DNA of 64,000 bases from PALSA-911 sp963743035 (GTDB lineage: Bacteria > Pseudomonadota > Alphaproteobacteria > Acetobacterales > Acetobacteraceae). Both the position numbers and the translations under genes were made by a program. The notes below the pieces were generated by a model, which was not told where the DNA came from, searched no databases, and saw only the letters and a program-made list of their open reading frames with translations. Every line of letters starts with the position of its first letter. Position 1 is the stretch's first letter. Positions 15,780 through 25,904 of the stretch are shown here, one piece after another. The stretch spans positions 1 through 64,000 of the forward strand of contig CAVUOB010000013.1 of the NCBI GenBank assembly GCA_963743035.1, in the 5' to 3' direction.

Positions 15780-17321
15780 CTAGGTCACCGTGAAGGCGGT
15801 CGGATAGACGGTGGGAGCAGAACCATCGGTTCCTTCCGCCCAGGCATACCAGGTGCCCGCGGTCGCGGGCGCGTTCGCATAGACCGCCCAGATATCGCCG
15901 TTGACGTACATTCCGGCGGTCCAATTCGTCGGCGGAATGGTGGCCGAGTTCGAAAAGCCGAACTGTATGGCGGCATTGGACGGGCTCACATGGACGTTCA
16001 TGCCGACGCTGCTGTCATGCGTGTAGGAAGCGGAAGGCCCTTGGCCCCAGGTGAGGGAGCTAACGAGGCCGGCGCTGACCGTGCCGACAGTCAGGGTGGA
16101 CGAGGCCGGGCCGGTTCCGGACGCGTTTACGGCGAGAACCTGGATATTGTAGGCAGTGGAGGCGGCAAGACCGGTCAGGACGAAGCTGGTACCGGTCACG
16201 CTGCTGCTGGCGTTGATCCACGTCGTCGCCCCGCTTGCACGGTACTGCACGATGTAGGTGGTCGGAGCGCCTCCGGTGACCGGCACGGCCCAGGAAACTG
16301 CAATGGAACTCGCCGTGATGGCGCCGGCAGCAAGGCCGGTTACCTGCCCCGGTGCGGCCAGCGTGACTGTGCCGCCAGAGATCGTGGCAAAGATGATGTT
16401 GCCGAAGGAATAGGTTGCGGCACGTACATGGGCGCTCTGGCCGGCCGACAATGTGCTGCTGCCGCTTGATGTAACGATTCCTGTTCCAAGGGTGACGTTG
16501 CCACCGGAGAGGTTGATCACCTCACAGTGAAAACCGCTGCCTATGTTGATGAAGGCGGGCGTCAGGGTGATCGGCGCGCTGCAAATCAGCAGGCGGCCAT
16601 TATGGACCGTGCCGTCCAGTGTCGTATTGGCCGTGAGCTCGACGACCGGGAGTTTGTACGCGGGAAGTTTCGAGACGATCCAACTCCAGACGACGGAGAA
16701 GCTCTGACGCAGCATCGTACTGCTGCCCTGCGCGACCCAGAAGCTGTCGGAATCGGAGGCGGCAACAGCCGGCTGAGCCAGATCGATGGTTTGGCCGTTC
16801 AGCAGATTGGCGTAGGTGATCGTATGATCCACACCACCCTGGCTTATGGCGACCAGATCGTTGGCGGCAATCGTGCTGACCTGACTGAGGCCAGTGATGG
16901 TGGATGCCGCCAGGGCGCCGGATATGGTGCCCGAGCCATCGATCGTGATGTTGGCGCCGGCCGAGAACAGACCGCGCAGCAGCCCAAGCGCCATGCGCTT
17001 CGGGGTGCCACCGCTGTTCAGAACAACCTCGTCCGTTGGTTGCAGCGTGCCCTGTTCAGCGAACCCGGCATGGTCGGTGCCATTAGCGGCGAGGGTGGCA
17101 TTCGCGAGCGAAAGGCCGGCACCTACGGCAATCGGCTCCGGGCCACCGGGCCCCAGGCTGACTCGGCCCAGCAGCGTACCGGTGGGGGCGAGGATTGCGG
17201 GCTGGGTTGAGGCGAGCAAGGTTCCCACCGAGGCGGTGCGGGTGATACCGCCCTGGCTGAGCGGGATTTCGTCGGCTGCGTTGACCTGATCCGTGGTTGG
17301 AAGTTGCGGTATCGTTGGCAT
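15780..17321 (-). CDS. Tail fibre protein with a fibronectin type III domain
   Basis: The product has 513 residues. The first 90 or so (MPTIPQLPTTDQVNAADEIP ... GAGLSLANATLAANG) match the N-terminus of the other fibre (start 19853), so the two share a baseplate-attachment module. Thr/Ser/Gly-rich beta sequence follows. A clear FN3 domain lies at about 330-425 (PGQVTGLAAGAITASSIAVS, later YRASGATTWI and YNIQVLAVN). The C-terminal 80 residues are likely the tip. AGGGAC precedes the ATG. It probably binds the host surface. Confidence 0.82.
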   Translation of the reverse strand: MPTIPQLPTTDQVNAADEIPLSQGGITRTASVGTLLASTQPAILAPTGTLLGRVSLGPGGPEPIAVGAGLSLANATLAANGTDHAGFAEQGTLQPTDEVVLNSGGTPKRMALGLLRGLFSAGANITIDGSGTISGALAASTITGLSQVSTIAANDLVAISQGGVDHTITYANLLNGQTIDLAQPAVAASDSDSFWVAQGSSTMLRQSFSVVWSWIVSKLPAYKLPVVELTANTTLDGTVHNGRLLICSAPITLTPAFINIGSGFHCEVINLSGGNVTLGTGIVTSSGSSTLSAGQSAHVRAATYSFGNIIFATISGGTVTLAAPGQVTGLAAGAITASSIAVSWAVPVTGGAPTTYIVQYRASGATTWINASSSVTGTSFVLTGLAASTAYNIQVLAVNASGTGPASSTLTVGTVSAGLVSSLTWGQGPSASYTHDSSVGMNVHVSPSNAAIQFGFSNSATIPPTNWTAGMYVNGDIWAVYANAPATAGTWYAWAEGTDGSAPTVYPTAFTVT

Positions 17322-17387
17322 CGAACGGTCCCTGTTGAACTGCGGTTCGGGATTTGCGGCGGTTCCTGAGCCGGCCTTAGCCCAGCG

Positions 17388-17597
17388 TTACGAACTGGCG
17401 CTTGCACCGGAGTCCGTGAGTGTCGATTGGCCCGCGGCAGGGGGTGGCGTATGGGTGATGGGATTGGCGTTCGCCTGCTCCATGATGGTTGCGATGAGCG
17501 GCGCGGATACCCGGTAGGGTGCCTCGTTGAGTGCAGCGAGGACGGTATTCACCTGCGATACCGAGAGATTGAGGGAAATAATGGGTTCTGCCGTCAT
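17388..17597 (-). CDS. Small phage protein downstream of a tail fibre
   Basis: The 69-residue protein begins MTAEPIISLNLSVSQVNTVL. It resembles the small phage proteins with an LxVxxVNxVLxAL motif often found after structural genes. Its ATG (17595-17597) overlaps the stop of the preceding fibre gene in an ATGA arrangement, which suggests translational coupling. The C-terminal third is Pro/Ser/Thr-rich and probably disordered. The function is unknown. Confidence 0.7.
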   Translation of the reverse strand: MTAEPIISLNLSVSQVNTVLAALNEAPYRVSAPLIATIMEQANANPITHTPPPAAGQSTLTDSGASASS

Positions 17598-19853
17598 GAT
17601 GTTGTGCTGTCCGTGATGAGCCCATAGGTGGCGAGGGCAGTGATGATTGAGGCCAATGCGGCGTTGCCGCCGCGTGAACCGGTGATCGAGGGTTTGACAA
17701 CAGGAGTGGAGCCGCAGAATCCGATCTTCTGGCCTGATCCGCCGATGGAAATGCCGTTTGCCACCGACCAATTCAGATTGAGTGTAGCGCCGAGGCCGGA
17801 ACCGCCGGAGACGGAAACGGGATTGGCCGGTGCGGTGTTGGCATATCCGATGGCGACGATCGTGACCGCGCTGACGCCCGTGCCGGCCAGCGCAGCGACC
17901 GCATATATGTCGCCGGCCGGTCCGTACAGATATTCGCCCAACTGGTAGCCGGTTCCTGCCGTATTCACCGCTGCCGATGATACGAATTGACCGTCCGCAC
18001 TGATCGTCAGGCCGAGCGGCGACGGGCTCAGCCGTACGGTCCCGATAGTGACCATGCCCTTTCCATCGACCTGAAAGCCGGAGGATCGCCATGCCTGGTT
18101 GACGATGTTGGCGCCCCAGAGGTCGATGCCCCAACCGATATTGCTGGGATAGATTGGCGCGCCCCCGCTGTTGGTTCCGGGGGCCTGGGCGATCCAGCCG
18201 ATCATCTTGGAGCTTGCACCGAAGGACCATTGATGATGGTCGTGGCCCCAGACGATGCCGTAATCCATGTCGGGTATTGTGTTTGTTGATCCTGTAGGAG
18301 TCTGCGTCCCCGCGAACATCATCGCACGAAACTTTGTGACCGGACCCGCGTCGGTGCTCAGACGCGATATCTGGAATCCGTTGAGAATGGCGGCCGATGC
18401 ACCAGAGTCGACGCTCATGTTGATTTCGCCGAAGCCGGACACGACGACGAGATTGGTGGCCCCGCTATAGGCTCTTCCCACCGTATTTATGGGTACGATC
18501 TGGCCGCGTGCGCCTCCACCGAGATCCGTGCCGCCAAAGGGAAGGTTGCTGGTGGAGAATATCTCCGAACCGACCTGGAACGGGTTGGCGCCACCGACGG
18601 TTCCGATGGGATTGATGACAATCCGCAGTCCCGTGCGCCCGCCCGTGGTTCCGGTGCCGCCGGTACTGGTAGTTGATCTTCAGCGCGGCATTGTTGATCG
18701 GCGCGGCATCTTCGTTGCAGGTATCCGAAAGGACATAGATCGCATTGGACTGTGACTCCACCGATCCGTAACTGCCGGTATAACTCGAGCTGATATCGAG
18801 ACCGCGCTGGGCCGTGGAGATTGCCGCAGAGGCCAAGGCGTAGGTCGGGTTTCCCGTTCCGATATGCCCGACCTGGAGTGGGACTTGGCAGAACAACGGC
18901 GTGGTCGCGCTGGACGTGTTGTTCAGGTAGGACCAGACCGGCAGGCGAGTGCCACTGCTGTTGACGCCCCACAACACCACATTGTCGCCGCTGGTCGCGA
19001 TTTGCGGCCTGTGGCCCGCGGTATCGGTGAAACCGACGCCGCGGCCATTGCTGCCGATGATGACATCGGCGCCTGTCAGGGTCAGGTTGGACGATGTCGA
19101 GATCGGGCCGGTCACACCCAGGGATGTGAGACCGGAGACTACTCCGCCGGTGATGGCGACATTGTTGGCAGCCTGTGTGGCCATCGCCCCGAGGCCGAGA
19201 TTGGAGCGAGCCGCCGATGCGCTCGGAAGATCGGCCAGATTGGCGGTCTTCAGGGGCGAGAGGGCGGATAGTGCATCGGCATATTGTTTGGTGGCCGACT
19301 GCATCGAAGCGGTGGGATCAGCCGACAGCGTGAGCGGACCGGTGAGGACGCCACCGGATTTTGGCAGTGCAGCGATTGCCAAAGGGAGCGCTGTGGCCGC
19401 GGCGGCGGCCGTATCCGCGAGGCTCTGGCTGGCTGTCATTGCCGTGGGCGTGACCAGCATTTGCGACGCATCCAGACCGGACAGACCCGAAATGCCCGTC
19501 ATGAACTGGGTGTAGGTCACGGCGGTATTCGCGCCGGATTGGCCGAGGGGAACGAGATCCGTTGCGGCAGGGATTGTACCGGCCGGAAGAGAGGCGATTA
19601 CATAGGGAGCGGCGGCGGCGGACAGCGTGCCGTTGGCGAGTGCCAGATTGGCACCGATCGCGATGGTCTCAGGCCCGCCGATATCCGGACCGGTACGACC
19701 AAGCAACGCTCCCGAGCGCAGTGCTATCTGGGGCTGCACACCGGCGAGAAACTGGGCACGGGTGAGTTTACGAGCGATGCCGTTCTGGCTTACCGGAATT
19801 TCGTCGGTGTCGGATGCGGCCGTTGCCGGCGCGAGCTCGTCAATGGTCGGCAT
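17594..19853 (-). pseudogene. Long tail fibre protein, interrupted by a +1 frameshift
   Basis: From ATG 19853 (MPTIDELAPATAASDTDEIP; GGAG upstream) the frame runs about 400 residues to ALKINYQY. There the reading frame must skip one base (18658-18664) to continue as GGTGTTGGRTGLRIVINPIG. From there it goes on through a beta-rich domain to DSTTS. The second part appears as a separate frame with a Met at 18481, but its upstream sequence is open and continuous with the first part. The whole would be about 750 residues. Its N-terminus is homologous to the fibre at 15780-17321. No slippery motif is seen at the break. Confidence 0.72.
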
Positions 19854-19946
19854 GGTGGGTGAACTCCGGACTTTGCATGCGGACAAGAGGTCATAGGCAA
19901 CGAAACGCAGCCTTTCGGGCGCGGAAGCATGAACGCGACGCGATCT

Positions 19947-20429
19947 TCATGCAGTCAGCACGGGATCGCCGCCTTGATCGGTGATCGGGAAGCCTGTGTC
20001 GGTCTGAAGCGCGGTGGCAGGAGTGGACGCCGCGGACAATGCGAGCACCGGCAGCAGGATGCTTCGGTGAATGCTGCGGCCGTTCACCGTTCCGATGCTG
20101 ATGGAAACCGTGTAGACAATGTTGGGTTGGCCGGCGGCGAACCAAAGCACGGCTGATGTGCCGTCGGCGGCCGAGGAGGTCAGGGACAGGTCACCTGGCT
20201 GACTCGGTGAGATTTGGACGTCCAGCGTGGCGATGCTGTCCCCGTCATTGCCGACCAGGGCTGGAGCAATGTCGATCTGGTAGTCCAGAATGTCCCCAGG
20301 GTCCTTGGTCGGCCAGGTGAGGAGCGGTGGGGCAATCGCGGTGGCGCCGCGGGCCACGGGAATGAAGGTGTCGAGCAGGATCCGGCGCGCGTTGCTGGGG
20401 CGCCAGACATGCGTGGCTGTAGTGGCCAT
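19947..20429 (-). CDS. Phage structural protein of unknown function
   Basis: This protein of 160 residues is beta-rich (DILDYQIDIAPAL ... NIVYTVSISIGTVNGRSIHR), without membrane segments, and has an Ala/Thr-rich tail. ATG 20429 is preceded by CCGGAG. Its place between two fibre genes suggests a fibre-associated or baseplate-edge protein. I do not recognise a named family. Confidence 0.65.
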   Translation of the reverse strand: MATTATHVWRPSNARRILLDTFIPVARGATAIAPPLLTWPTKDPGDILDYQIDIAPALVGNDGDSIATLDVQISPSQPGDLSLTSSAADGTSAVLWFAAGQPNIVYTVSISIGTVNGRSIHRSILLPVLALSAASTPATALQTDTGFPITDQGGDPVLTA

Positions 20430-20479
20430 GGGAATCTCCGGCGATTACTTGGGGTTGCGGAGGCTCTGGTCCGACGCGT

Positions 20480-20743
20480 TCAGGCCGTTGCCGACAGCGC
20501 GGCGAGCTGGGCGCTGATTGCCGTGAGTTGCGCCTGCAGCTCAGCCAGGCTGGGCACGGACGGGGCGGGTGGTGCGGGCGGTGGTGAGAATCCGCCCGCC
20601 GTCTGCTGCCATCCGGGAGCGATTCCGGCGATCGAGCTGACATCCACCCAGACCAGGGCGGGATGGAAGCGGCCGGAGATGTCCAGATCCGTGGTCAACA
20701 GTTCCGCGACCACCTGATCCTGAATCCTTGCGTATGTTTTCAT
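20480..20743 (-). CDS. Small phage protein between fibre genes
   Basis: The product has 87 residues. The N-terminal 45 are globular (MKTYARIQDQVVAELLTTDL ... HPALVWVDVS), followed by a Pro-rich linker and a C-terminal Leu/Ala heptad helix (ELQAQLTAISAQLAAL). The layout is like small tail-fibre assembly or chaperone-like proteins, but no firm family is recognised. It starts 8 bases after the glycine-rich fibre stop. Confidence 0.6.
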   Translation of the reverse strand: MKTYARIQDQVVAELLTTDLDISGRFHPALVWVDVSSIAGIAPGWQQTAGGFSPPPAPPAPSVPSLAELQAQLTAISAQLAALSATA

Positions 20744-20751
20744 AACCTACG

Positions 20752-22000
20752 TCACCACCTGACTATGACGAGACCGGGGGCGCCGGCCGCACCGTTATAC
20801 GCAACTCCACCGGGATTGCCGGCGCCGGCAGCGCCGCCGCCCGGGAAGGTGCCGGGCAGGCCGTAGGTGCCGCTGGACACGAAGCCGCCCGCAGGTCCTC
20901 CGCCGCCAAGCCCCCCTTTTCCCGCGACCGAATCCTGTCCCATGGAACCTGTAAGGTTGATATCGCCGCCGACGCCTGTTCCCGGCGGATAGGCGCCGTA
21001 TTGTGGCGCGGAGACGGTGTCGAGATAGTTGAGGCTCGCGCCGGTGGCGGTCACGTAGGTACCCAGGCTGGAACTCTGACCAGGGCCCGGCAGCGTGCCG
21101 GCGGTCGTGCCTGCCGCCCCCCCGAATCCGACGGTGACAGGGATGGACTGGCCGGGGACCAGGCCGGTGATACGCTTGCGCGCGTAGCCACCACCGGCAC
21201 CGCCGCCAGAAGCCATGATGGCAGTGGAAGCAAAGCTGCCGCAGCCACCGCCCCAAACCTCCGCCTCGACCTGGCTGACGCCCGCCGGGACGACGAAATT
21301 GCCGGATGCCGTGTAGATCTGCACTCCGGATGCGAAGCCGGGGCGCAGGGCCGGCAGCTTCCAGGACAGAAGCGGCGCGCCTGGAAGGGTGGCTATGGCG
21401 GATGCGGTGACCGAGGTTTGACCATAGGCGACGGTAATGACGTAGAGACCCACCCAGCCGCTATCGATTGGCGGCGTCGATTGGGATCCGGCGGCTGCGG
21501 GCGCGCCGGCCTTGAGCTGTAGTTGCACGCGTTGGATGCGCTGGGTGTTCTGTGCGATGCCCGAATTGGCCGGGCCGCTGTATGGCTGCGACGGGTTGGC
21601 AGCGTTGTAGTAGGGTAACACGATCGCGCCTGTATCGGCTTCCTGCAGGGCTGCCTGAATCAAGTAGTTTATCGCCTGGCCGGAAGTGGTGGGCGCGGCG
21701 AGAGTGAAGCTGACGGGTTGAAGATTGATGCCCATCTTCAGGAGTGGATCCGTCGTATCGGCCGGCAGGGAGCCGAAGGCGAGCGTGTCCACCACGGATA
21801 GCTGGGTGATGCTGCCCGGCTGGACCGTGACGCCGAGCGACGCCGGCGAAGTGGGCACGCAGGCTAATCCATCGACGACGGGGGAAGTGCCGAGCACTGC
21901 CTGGGCCAGGTAGCCGAGCGCCACCATGGTGTTGCGGTTGAGCGTGAGTAGATCGGAGTTCGAGCGGAATACTGCCCGGATAGACCAGGTTCCTGTCCAT
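20752..22000 (-). pseudogene. Glycine-rich tail fibre protein with an early +1 frameshift
   Basis: The start at ATG 22000 (AAAGGG upstream) gives MDRNLVYPGSIPLE, the usual opening of this phage protein family. The homologous continuation, DLLTLNRNTMVALGYLAQAV, is in the next frame, so one extra base lies within 21951-21962. The rest, about 400 residues, is intact. It has a beta-rich middle, then a Gly-rich C-terminal domain (GGGAGGGYARKRI, GGLGGGGPAGG) ending GLVIVRW. This is typical of fibre tips built from polyglycine helices that bind host receptors. Without the shift the N-terminal anchor would be lost. Confidence 0.72.
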
Positions 22001-22019
22001 TCTAAGCCCTTTGTGGCAG

Positions 22020-22709
22020 TTAATTTGAAATCTGTGTCCAGCCTGTGGACGCCGCGGGCATCACGGCGGCGACAGCCCGGTAGATCTCGGCATCCGTGAC
22101 GTGGCCTTGCACCATGTCGAGCGATGCGTACTCGATGGCGCCAATTCCATAGGCGCCTGTCCCCGTTGCTATTGGGTCGCCACCCCAGCCGGCGACCGAG
22201 GCGATGCCGCTGCCGGAGGGCCGGTATGCCGTGACGAAGCATTGGAAGGGCAGATCGAGATTGCCCCAGCCACCGGCGATGCCCCAGCCAAGCCCGCCGC
22301 CTGCACCCGCCAGGCTGCCATAGGCGCCCGTGTCGGTTGCGCGTGCCGGCTCGAAGATGCGGGGAGTACGGCCTGTCAGGTCTGTGAGGACCGACACGAT
22401 GGCGCCGCGGGTGCCGCGCTCACGCAGGAGCTCCCGGAGTATCCGGTGGCGGAAGGCGCTATCCGCTTCGCCGGTGCGCCGAGAGAGTCGATCCGCAAAG
22501 AAGTCCTGCGCGATCACATCGAGCCAGATATCGCTGGCGGAGGCGATGCGGGTTTGCGCGATGACATAGCCGAGCGATGAGAACAGCCAGACCCAGCCCC
22601 AGGCGAGGCCGGCCAGCATGCCGTCCAGCACCGGGCTTTCATCTGCAAACCAGCGCGCTGGCAGAGCGGCCTTGAGCCGCTTCAGGATGTCGGCGGCGTC
22701 ACCTGTCAT
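22020..22709 (-). CDS. Baseplate/tail protein of the gpI type
   Basis: The 229-residue protein follows baseplate J, where P2 gpI or Mu gp48-like proteins are found. The N-terminal region (LKRLKAALPARWFADESPVL, then a Trp-rich LAWGWVWLFSSL) and the block ASDIWLDVIAQDFFADRLSR fit that group. A Gly-rich region lies near the C-terminus. It probably joins the baseplate wedge to the fibre attachment site. The family is assigned mainly by position and N-terminal pattern. Confidence 0.68.
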   Translation of the reverse strand: MTGDAADILKRLKAALPARWFADESPVLDGMLAGLAWGWVWLFSSLGYVIAQTRIASASDIWLDVIAQDFFADRLSRRTGEADSAFRHRILRELLRERGTRGAIVSVLTDLTGRTPRIFEPARATDTGAYGSLAGAGGGLGWGIAGGWGNLDLPFQCFVTAYRPSGSGIASVAGWGGDPIATGTGAYGIGAIEYASLDMVQGHVTDAEIYRAVAAVMPAASTGWTQISN

Positions 22710-22725
22710 GATGGGAGCTCCGCGC

Positions 22726-23850
22726 TCAGTTCACGGCGACAATGCCGGCCTTCACCACGCCGGAGACCGGCGGTGCGAGGTCGGCGGCGGCGGCGTTGAT
22801 TTCGACCTGGCTGACATTTGTGATCGACGCGTCCGACGCATAGGCGAGCTGGGCGATCTTGGTCAGCGGCAGCGCGCCGCCGATCGGCAGGCCGTTGATG
22901 TAGGTGGAGATGGCGGTGCCGGCCGCACTGGCGGCCGCGCTGTGCGATCCGGCCGCGGCCGTGCTGACGGTCAGCGTTACGTTGGCAGGCACGATGGTCG
23001 GGGGTTGGATCGTGAATGTGGAGCCGACCGGGCGCACCGCATCCACTGCTGCGCTGACCGAGGCGAGCAGGGCAGTGGACGGGCTGCCGGAGCCATCGTC
23101 GGCCGTCACGACGAAATTGCCCATACGTGACGCGCCGGTCGGGTCGGTGTTCTCCTGGATCGTGTATTCGAGGCCCTGCTGAACCTGGGAGATCGCGTAT
23201 CCCACGGCAAGCGGCGTGGCGCGGGAGCGGCTGTCGATGTAATTGCTGAAGCGGGCGCGGAAGGCGTTGTCCGTTTCCGGGTCGAGGCCGTTCTGGATGG
23301 CGGCGGCGTTGGTGACGGCATCGATCCCGGGGATCGCGGTGGCAAGCAAGGTAACCGAGCTGGACTGGACGTTGCCTGCGGCACCGGGAACCTGTGCCTG
23401 AACCGGAACATCCAGCGCTGCGGTGCCGGCGGGCAGCGTGTAGCCGTTCAGCGCGGGGTTGAAGGCGGGATTCGCGGCCGCGGCGGAAACGGCGTAGGTT
23501 TGCGTGCCGTCTGCGGTGCGTACCAGCGCGCCGGTCGGAATAAAGGCCGAGGTGGTCGCGGTATAGCGAGAGAAGGTCACGATCCCGCTCGCGGGCACGG
23601 CGGGAAGCCGACTGAGCGAGAAATCGGCCATCCAGGAGTCGAGATCGGAATCGCTGCTGCTGGCGGCGCGCGTGGTCTGCAATACTTGCAGGATCAACCA
23701 TTGCATCCAGAGGGCGATGGCGGCGTTGGCTTCCAGGACCGCGCGCAATGTCGAGCCGACGGTGAGATCGAGCAGCTGGGTCGCGGCCGACTGTACCGCC
23801 GCGGCCATGTTCTGTACCAGGGTAGTGAAATTCTGCAGCTGGAGTTGCAT
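22726..23850 (-). CDS. Baseplate J-like protein
   Basis: The product has 374 residues from ATG 23850 (MQLQLQNFTTLVQNMAAAVQ). It shows the J family pattern: a helical N-terminus ending DSDLDSWMADFSLSRLPA, then a beta domain with GIVTFSRYTATTSAFIPTG, and GAAGNVQSSSVTLLA with DPETDNAFRARFSNYIDSRS. The protein forms part of the contractile-tail baseplate wedge (P2 gpJ / Mu gp47). It starts 4 bases after the end of the W-like gene. No frameshift is seen. Confidence 0.9.
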   Translation of the reverse strand: MQLQLQNFTTLVQNMAAAVQSAATQLLDLTVGSTLRAVLEANAAIALWMQWLILQVLQTTRAASSSDSDLDSWMADFSLSRLPAVPASGIVTFSRYTATTSAFIPTGALVRTADGTQTYAVSAAAANPAFNPALNGYTLPAGTAALDVPVQAQVPGAAGNVQSSSVTLLATAIPGIDAVTNAAAIQNGLDPETDNAFRARFSNYIDSRSRATPLAVGYAISQVQQGLEYTIQENTDPTGASRMGNFVVTADDGSGSPSTALLASVSAAVDAVRPVGSTFTIQPPTIVPANVTLTVSTAAAGSHSAAASAAGTAISTYINGLPIGGALPLTKIAQLAYASDASITNVSQVEINAAAADLAPPVSGVVKAGIVAVN

Positions 23851-23854
23851 GGGA

Positions 23855-24232
23855 TCACGCACTCACTGAAAAGGAGAGGAGCTGGGTCTGGCCGGACTCG
23901 GCATCCACGTAGCGGATGTGGACATATACCGTGCCAGTCGCGCCGGCAGGGCTGAAGCTTACGTCGATGACCGGCTCCGGGATCCGGGCCACCGCTGCCT
24001 CCTTGAAGATCTGGCTTCGCACGACGGCCCGGATCTGCAAGGCGTTGGCGGGCTGTCCAATGAAGCGGGCGAGGCCGGCGCCATAGTCGAGCTGCCATAT
24101 GTAATCACCGGGATTGGTGAGCAAGCGGCGTAGCATCCGCTGCTGGCCAAGGTTGGCGCCCGCGACGGCAGCCAGGTCTCCGGTGGAGCCGATGGTGAGA
24201 TCGGATCCCCATTGATGCGAAATGTCGGCCAT
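23855..24232 (-). CDS. Baseplate wedge protein W / gp25-like
   Basis: The 125-residue protein has the W/gp25 pattern: a short beta lead (WGSDLTIGSTGDLAAVAG), RMLRRLLTNPGDYIWQLDYG, then LARFIGQPANALQIRAVVRS and a beta C-terminus. In contractile systems this lysozyme-like-fold protein is a core wedge component linked to sheath assembly. It lies between the spike (V) and J genes as in P2 and Mu. Confidence 0.88.
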   Translation of the reverse strand: MADISHQWGSDLTIGSTGDLAAVAGANLGQQRMLRRLLTNPGDYIWQLDYGAGLARFIGQPANALQIRAVVRSQIFKEAAVARIPEPVIDVSFSPAGATGTVYVHIRYVDAESGQTQLLSFSVSA

Positions 24233-24235
24233 GGA

Positions 24236-24769
24236 TCAGTCCTGCTGGTCGGGCGGTGATGTCTGGCCGCCGCGGCTGTCGGTGTGGTGATGCGCGTTGT
24301 AGTGGGCGCGCAGATCCGCGAGTTTCCCATGCCCGTCATAGATATTTCCGGTCGCGTGGAGATCGCCGGTGACGGTGATGTTTCCCTGTAGCTGGATGGT
24401 GCCGTCTTTCAACAGCTTGATGAAACTACCGCTCGCATGGACCAGCCAGAATTCACCTGAGGGTGCGGTGGGTGGCGCCGACACGGTGCTGTAGGCACGG
24501 CCGACGATGACGCCGTGCTCTGCATCACCTTCCTGGGCGAGAACGAGGACCTGGTCGCCTGGACTGGGCGGACAGGACATTCCCCAGCCGGCGCCGATCC
24601 AGGGCGAGAGGACGGGCAGCCAACCCGACAGGACCGCTTCGGGCTGCAGCAGGACGCGGGCGGTGGCGGTGTCGGGGTCGACCGAGGTGACAGTGGCGAA
24701 GCGTGGCTGCGCCATGCCCTGATCGAGTGCCCCAGCCTGGCTTTTCAGGGCATTCAGGAACCGGTCCAC
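24236..24769 (-). CDS. Baseplate spike protein (gpV-like)
   Basis: This protein of 177 residues has an N-terminal OB-fold-like region (FATVTSVDPDTATARVLLQP; WGMSCPPSPGDQVLVLAQEG). A beta-helix follows (GTIQLQGNITVTGDLHATGN). The end is His-rich, HYNAHHHTDSRGGQ. In P2 gpV and Mu gp45 the apical His residues bind an iron ion at the membrane-piercing tip. A trimer is expected. It directly follows the hub gene gpD and precedes W. Confidence 0.88.
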   Translation of the reverse strand: MDRFLNALKSQAGALDQGMAQPRFATVTSVDPDTATARVLLQPEAVLSGWLPVLSPWIGAGWGMSCPPSPGDQVLVLAQEGDAEHGVIVGRAYSTVSAPPTAPSGEFWLVHASGSFIKLLKDGTIQLQGNITVTGDLHATGNIYDGHGKLADLRAHYNAHHHTDSRGGQTSPPDQQD

Positions 24770-24773
24770 TCGC

Positions 24774-25904
24774 TTATCCCGTTACCGACAAGACGACATC
24801 CGCGGGCGTCGTGGACTGAGACCGCGGACTGCTGTTCTTGGCGCGGATATGCTGGGTGAAGCCGCTGTCGAAATTGATGACTCGCTCGATGGTGTCGACG
24901 AAATAGGTTTGGTCGAAGGCGGACCCCGTGCCTGCCAGCGTCAGCAGCGAACGGGGCGACAGCGTCAGTTCCCCGGGCATGTTCAGCTGAATCACCCGCT
25001 CATGCCGGGTCAGTTCGGCGAGCTTTTGCTGTGCCAACTTCAATGCATCCTCCGGGGACAGGTTGGGGCGGACGAATACGTAGCGCTGCGGAGGTCCGGA
25101 GCGAGCCTGACCTGGCTGCGATCCGCCACTTGTGCGCCTGGTGGCGCGGGCGGTCTGGGTGAAGGCTTTTTGATTACGGGAGTTCCAACTCTTCACGGTG
25201 ACCTCGATGTCCCGGGCCAAAGTGAGGGAGCGTTCCAGGTGGATCGTGATCAGGTCCTCGGGGCGGATTAGCTGGACAATGTCTGGTGTCGGATCCGCGG
25301 GTTGGAAATGCAATTCGGTGCCGCTGACGAAGACATCGAAGCCTTCTTGCTGGGCAAGGAAGACGAGGAGATCCCATTCGGTGGTGGCGCGGCTGAACAG
25401 ACCGAGCGTGATGCGGTCATGCTCGTTCTGGTAATAACGGCCGACGGGCGAGGTGGTGCGGGTGACCACAGGTGTCAGGCCATGGCGGCCGGCGAGGATT
25501 TCGGCAACCTCGCTTGCCGTGCGATTGGCGAATGTTTCCTGGGTGCGGGTTTCGATCAATGGCGCGGTGAGGTCACGACCTTCGAGACGGAGTTGGCCGA
25601 TGATGGGGTCGATGGATATAGAATCTACCGCGCCGGTCATAACGCTCTTGAAGCTGGCGCCGGCATCCAGGCTGAACTGGATGTCGAGCAGGACGTCCGG
25701 CTCAGCGGCCCAGGATGCGGCAGTTGCCCAGGGAGAGGGACCAAGCGCAATGGCCACAGAGAAGCGGTCGGCGGCGTAATGATTGTTGGCGAAGACCTCG
25801 GCACTGATGACATCGGGTAGAGGGGCGCCATTTGCTAAGATGCGCATGCGGGGCGAGCGCCATGGGATGAGGGCGTTATTGGGCAGCAACGCCGCCTCCC
25901 GCAT
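24774..25904 (-). CDS. Baseplate hub protein (late control gene D-like)
   Basis: This protein of 376 residues resembles P2 gpD / Mu gp44. Typical blocks are PRMRILANGAPLPDVISAEV, ANNHYAADRFSVAIAL, the GRYYQNEHDRITLGLFSRAT stretch, and a C-terminal TYFVDTIERVINFDSGFTQHI. It forms the trimeric hub to which the spike attaches. ATG 25904 overlaps the end of the LysM gene. A shorter start at 25847 is possible. The N-terminal 20 residues are uncertain. Confidence 0.85.
   Translation of the reverse strand: MREAALLPNNALIPWRSPRMRILANGAPLPDVISAEVFANNHYAADRFSVAIALGPSPWATAASWAAEPDVLLDIQFSLDAGASFKSVMTGAVDSISIDPIIGQLRLEGRDLTAPLIETRTQETFANRTASEVAEILAGRHGLTPVVTRTTSPVGRYYQNEHDRITLGLFSRATTEWDLLVFLAQQEGFDVFVSGTELHFQPADPTPDIVQLIRPEDLITIHLERSLTLARDIEVTVKSWNSRNQKAFTQTARATRRTSGGSQPGQARSGPPQRYVFVRPNLSPEDALKLAQQKLAELTRHERVIQLNMPGELTLSPRSLLTLAGTGSAFDQTYFVDTIERVINFDSGFTQHIRAKNSSPRSQSTTPADVVLSVTG

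Noticed and set aside
18658..18664. Programmed frameshifting as the explanation for the long-fibre break (and the holin and Gly-rich fibre breaks)
   Set aside because: No X XXY YYZ or +1 shifty-stop arrangement is present, and the shift direction (+1) differs from the chaperone site. Mutation or sequencing error is simpler.
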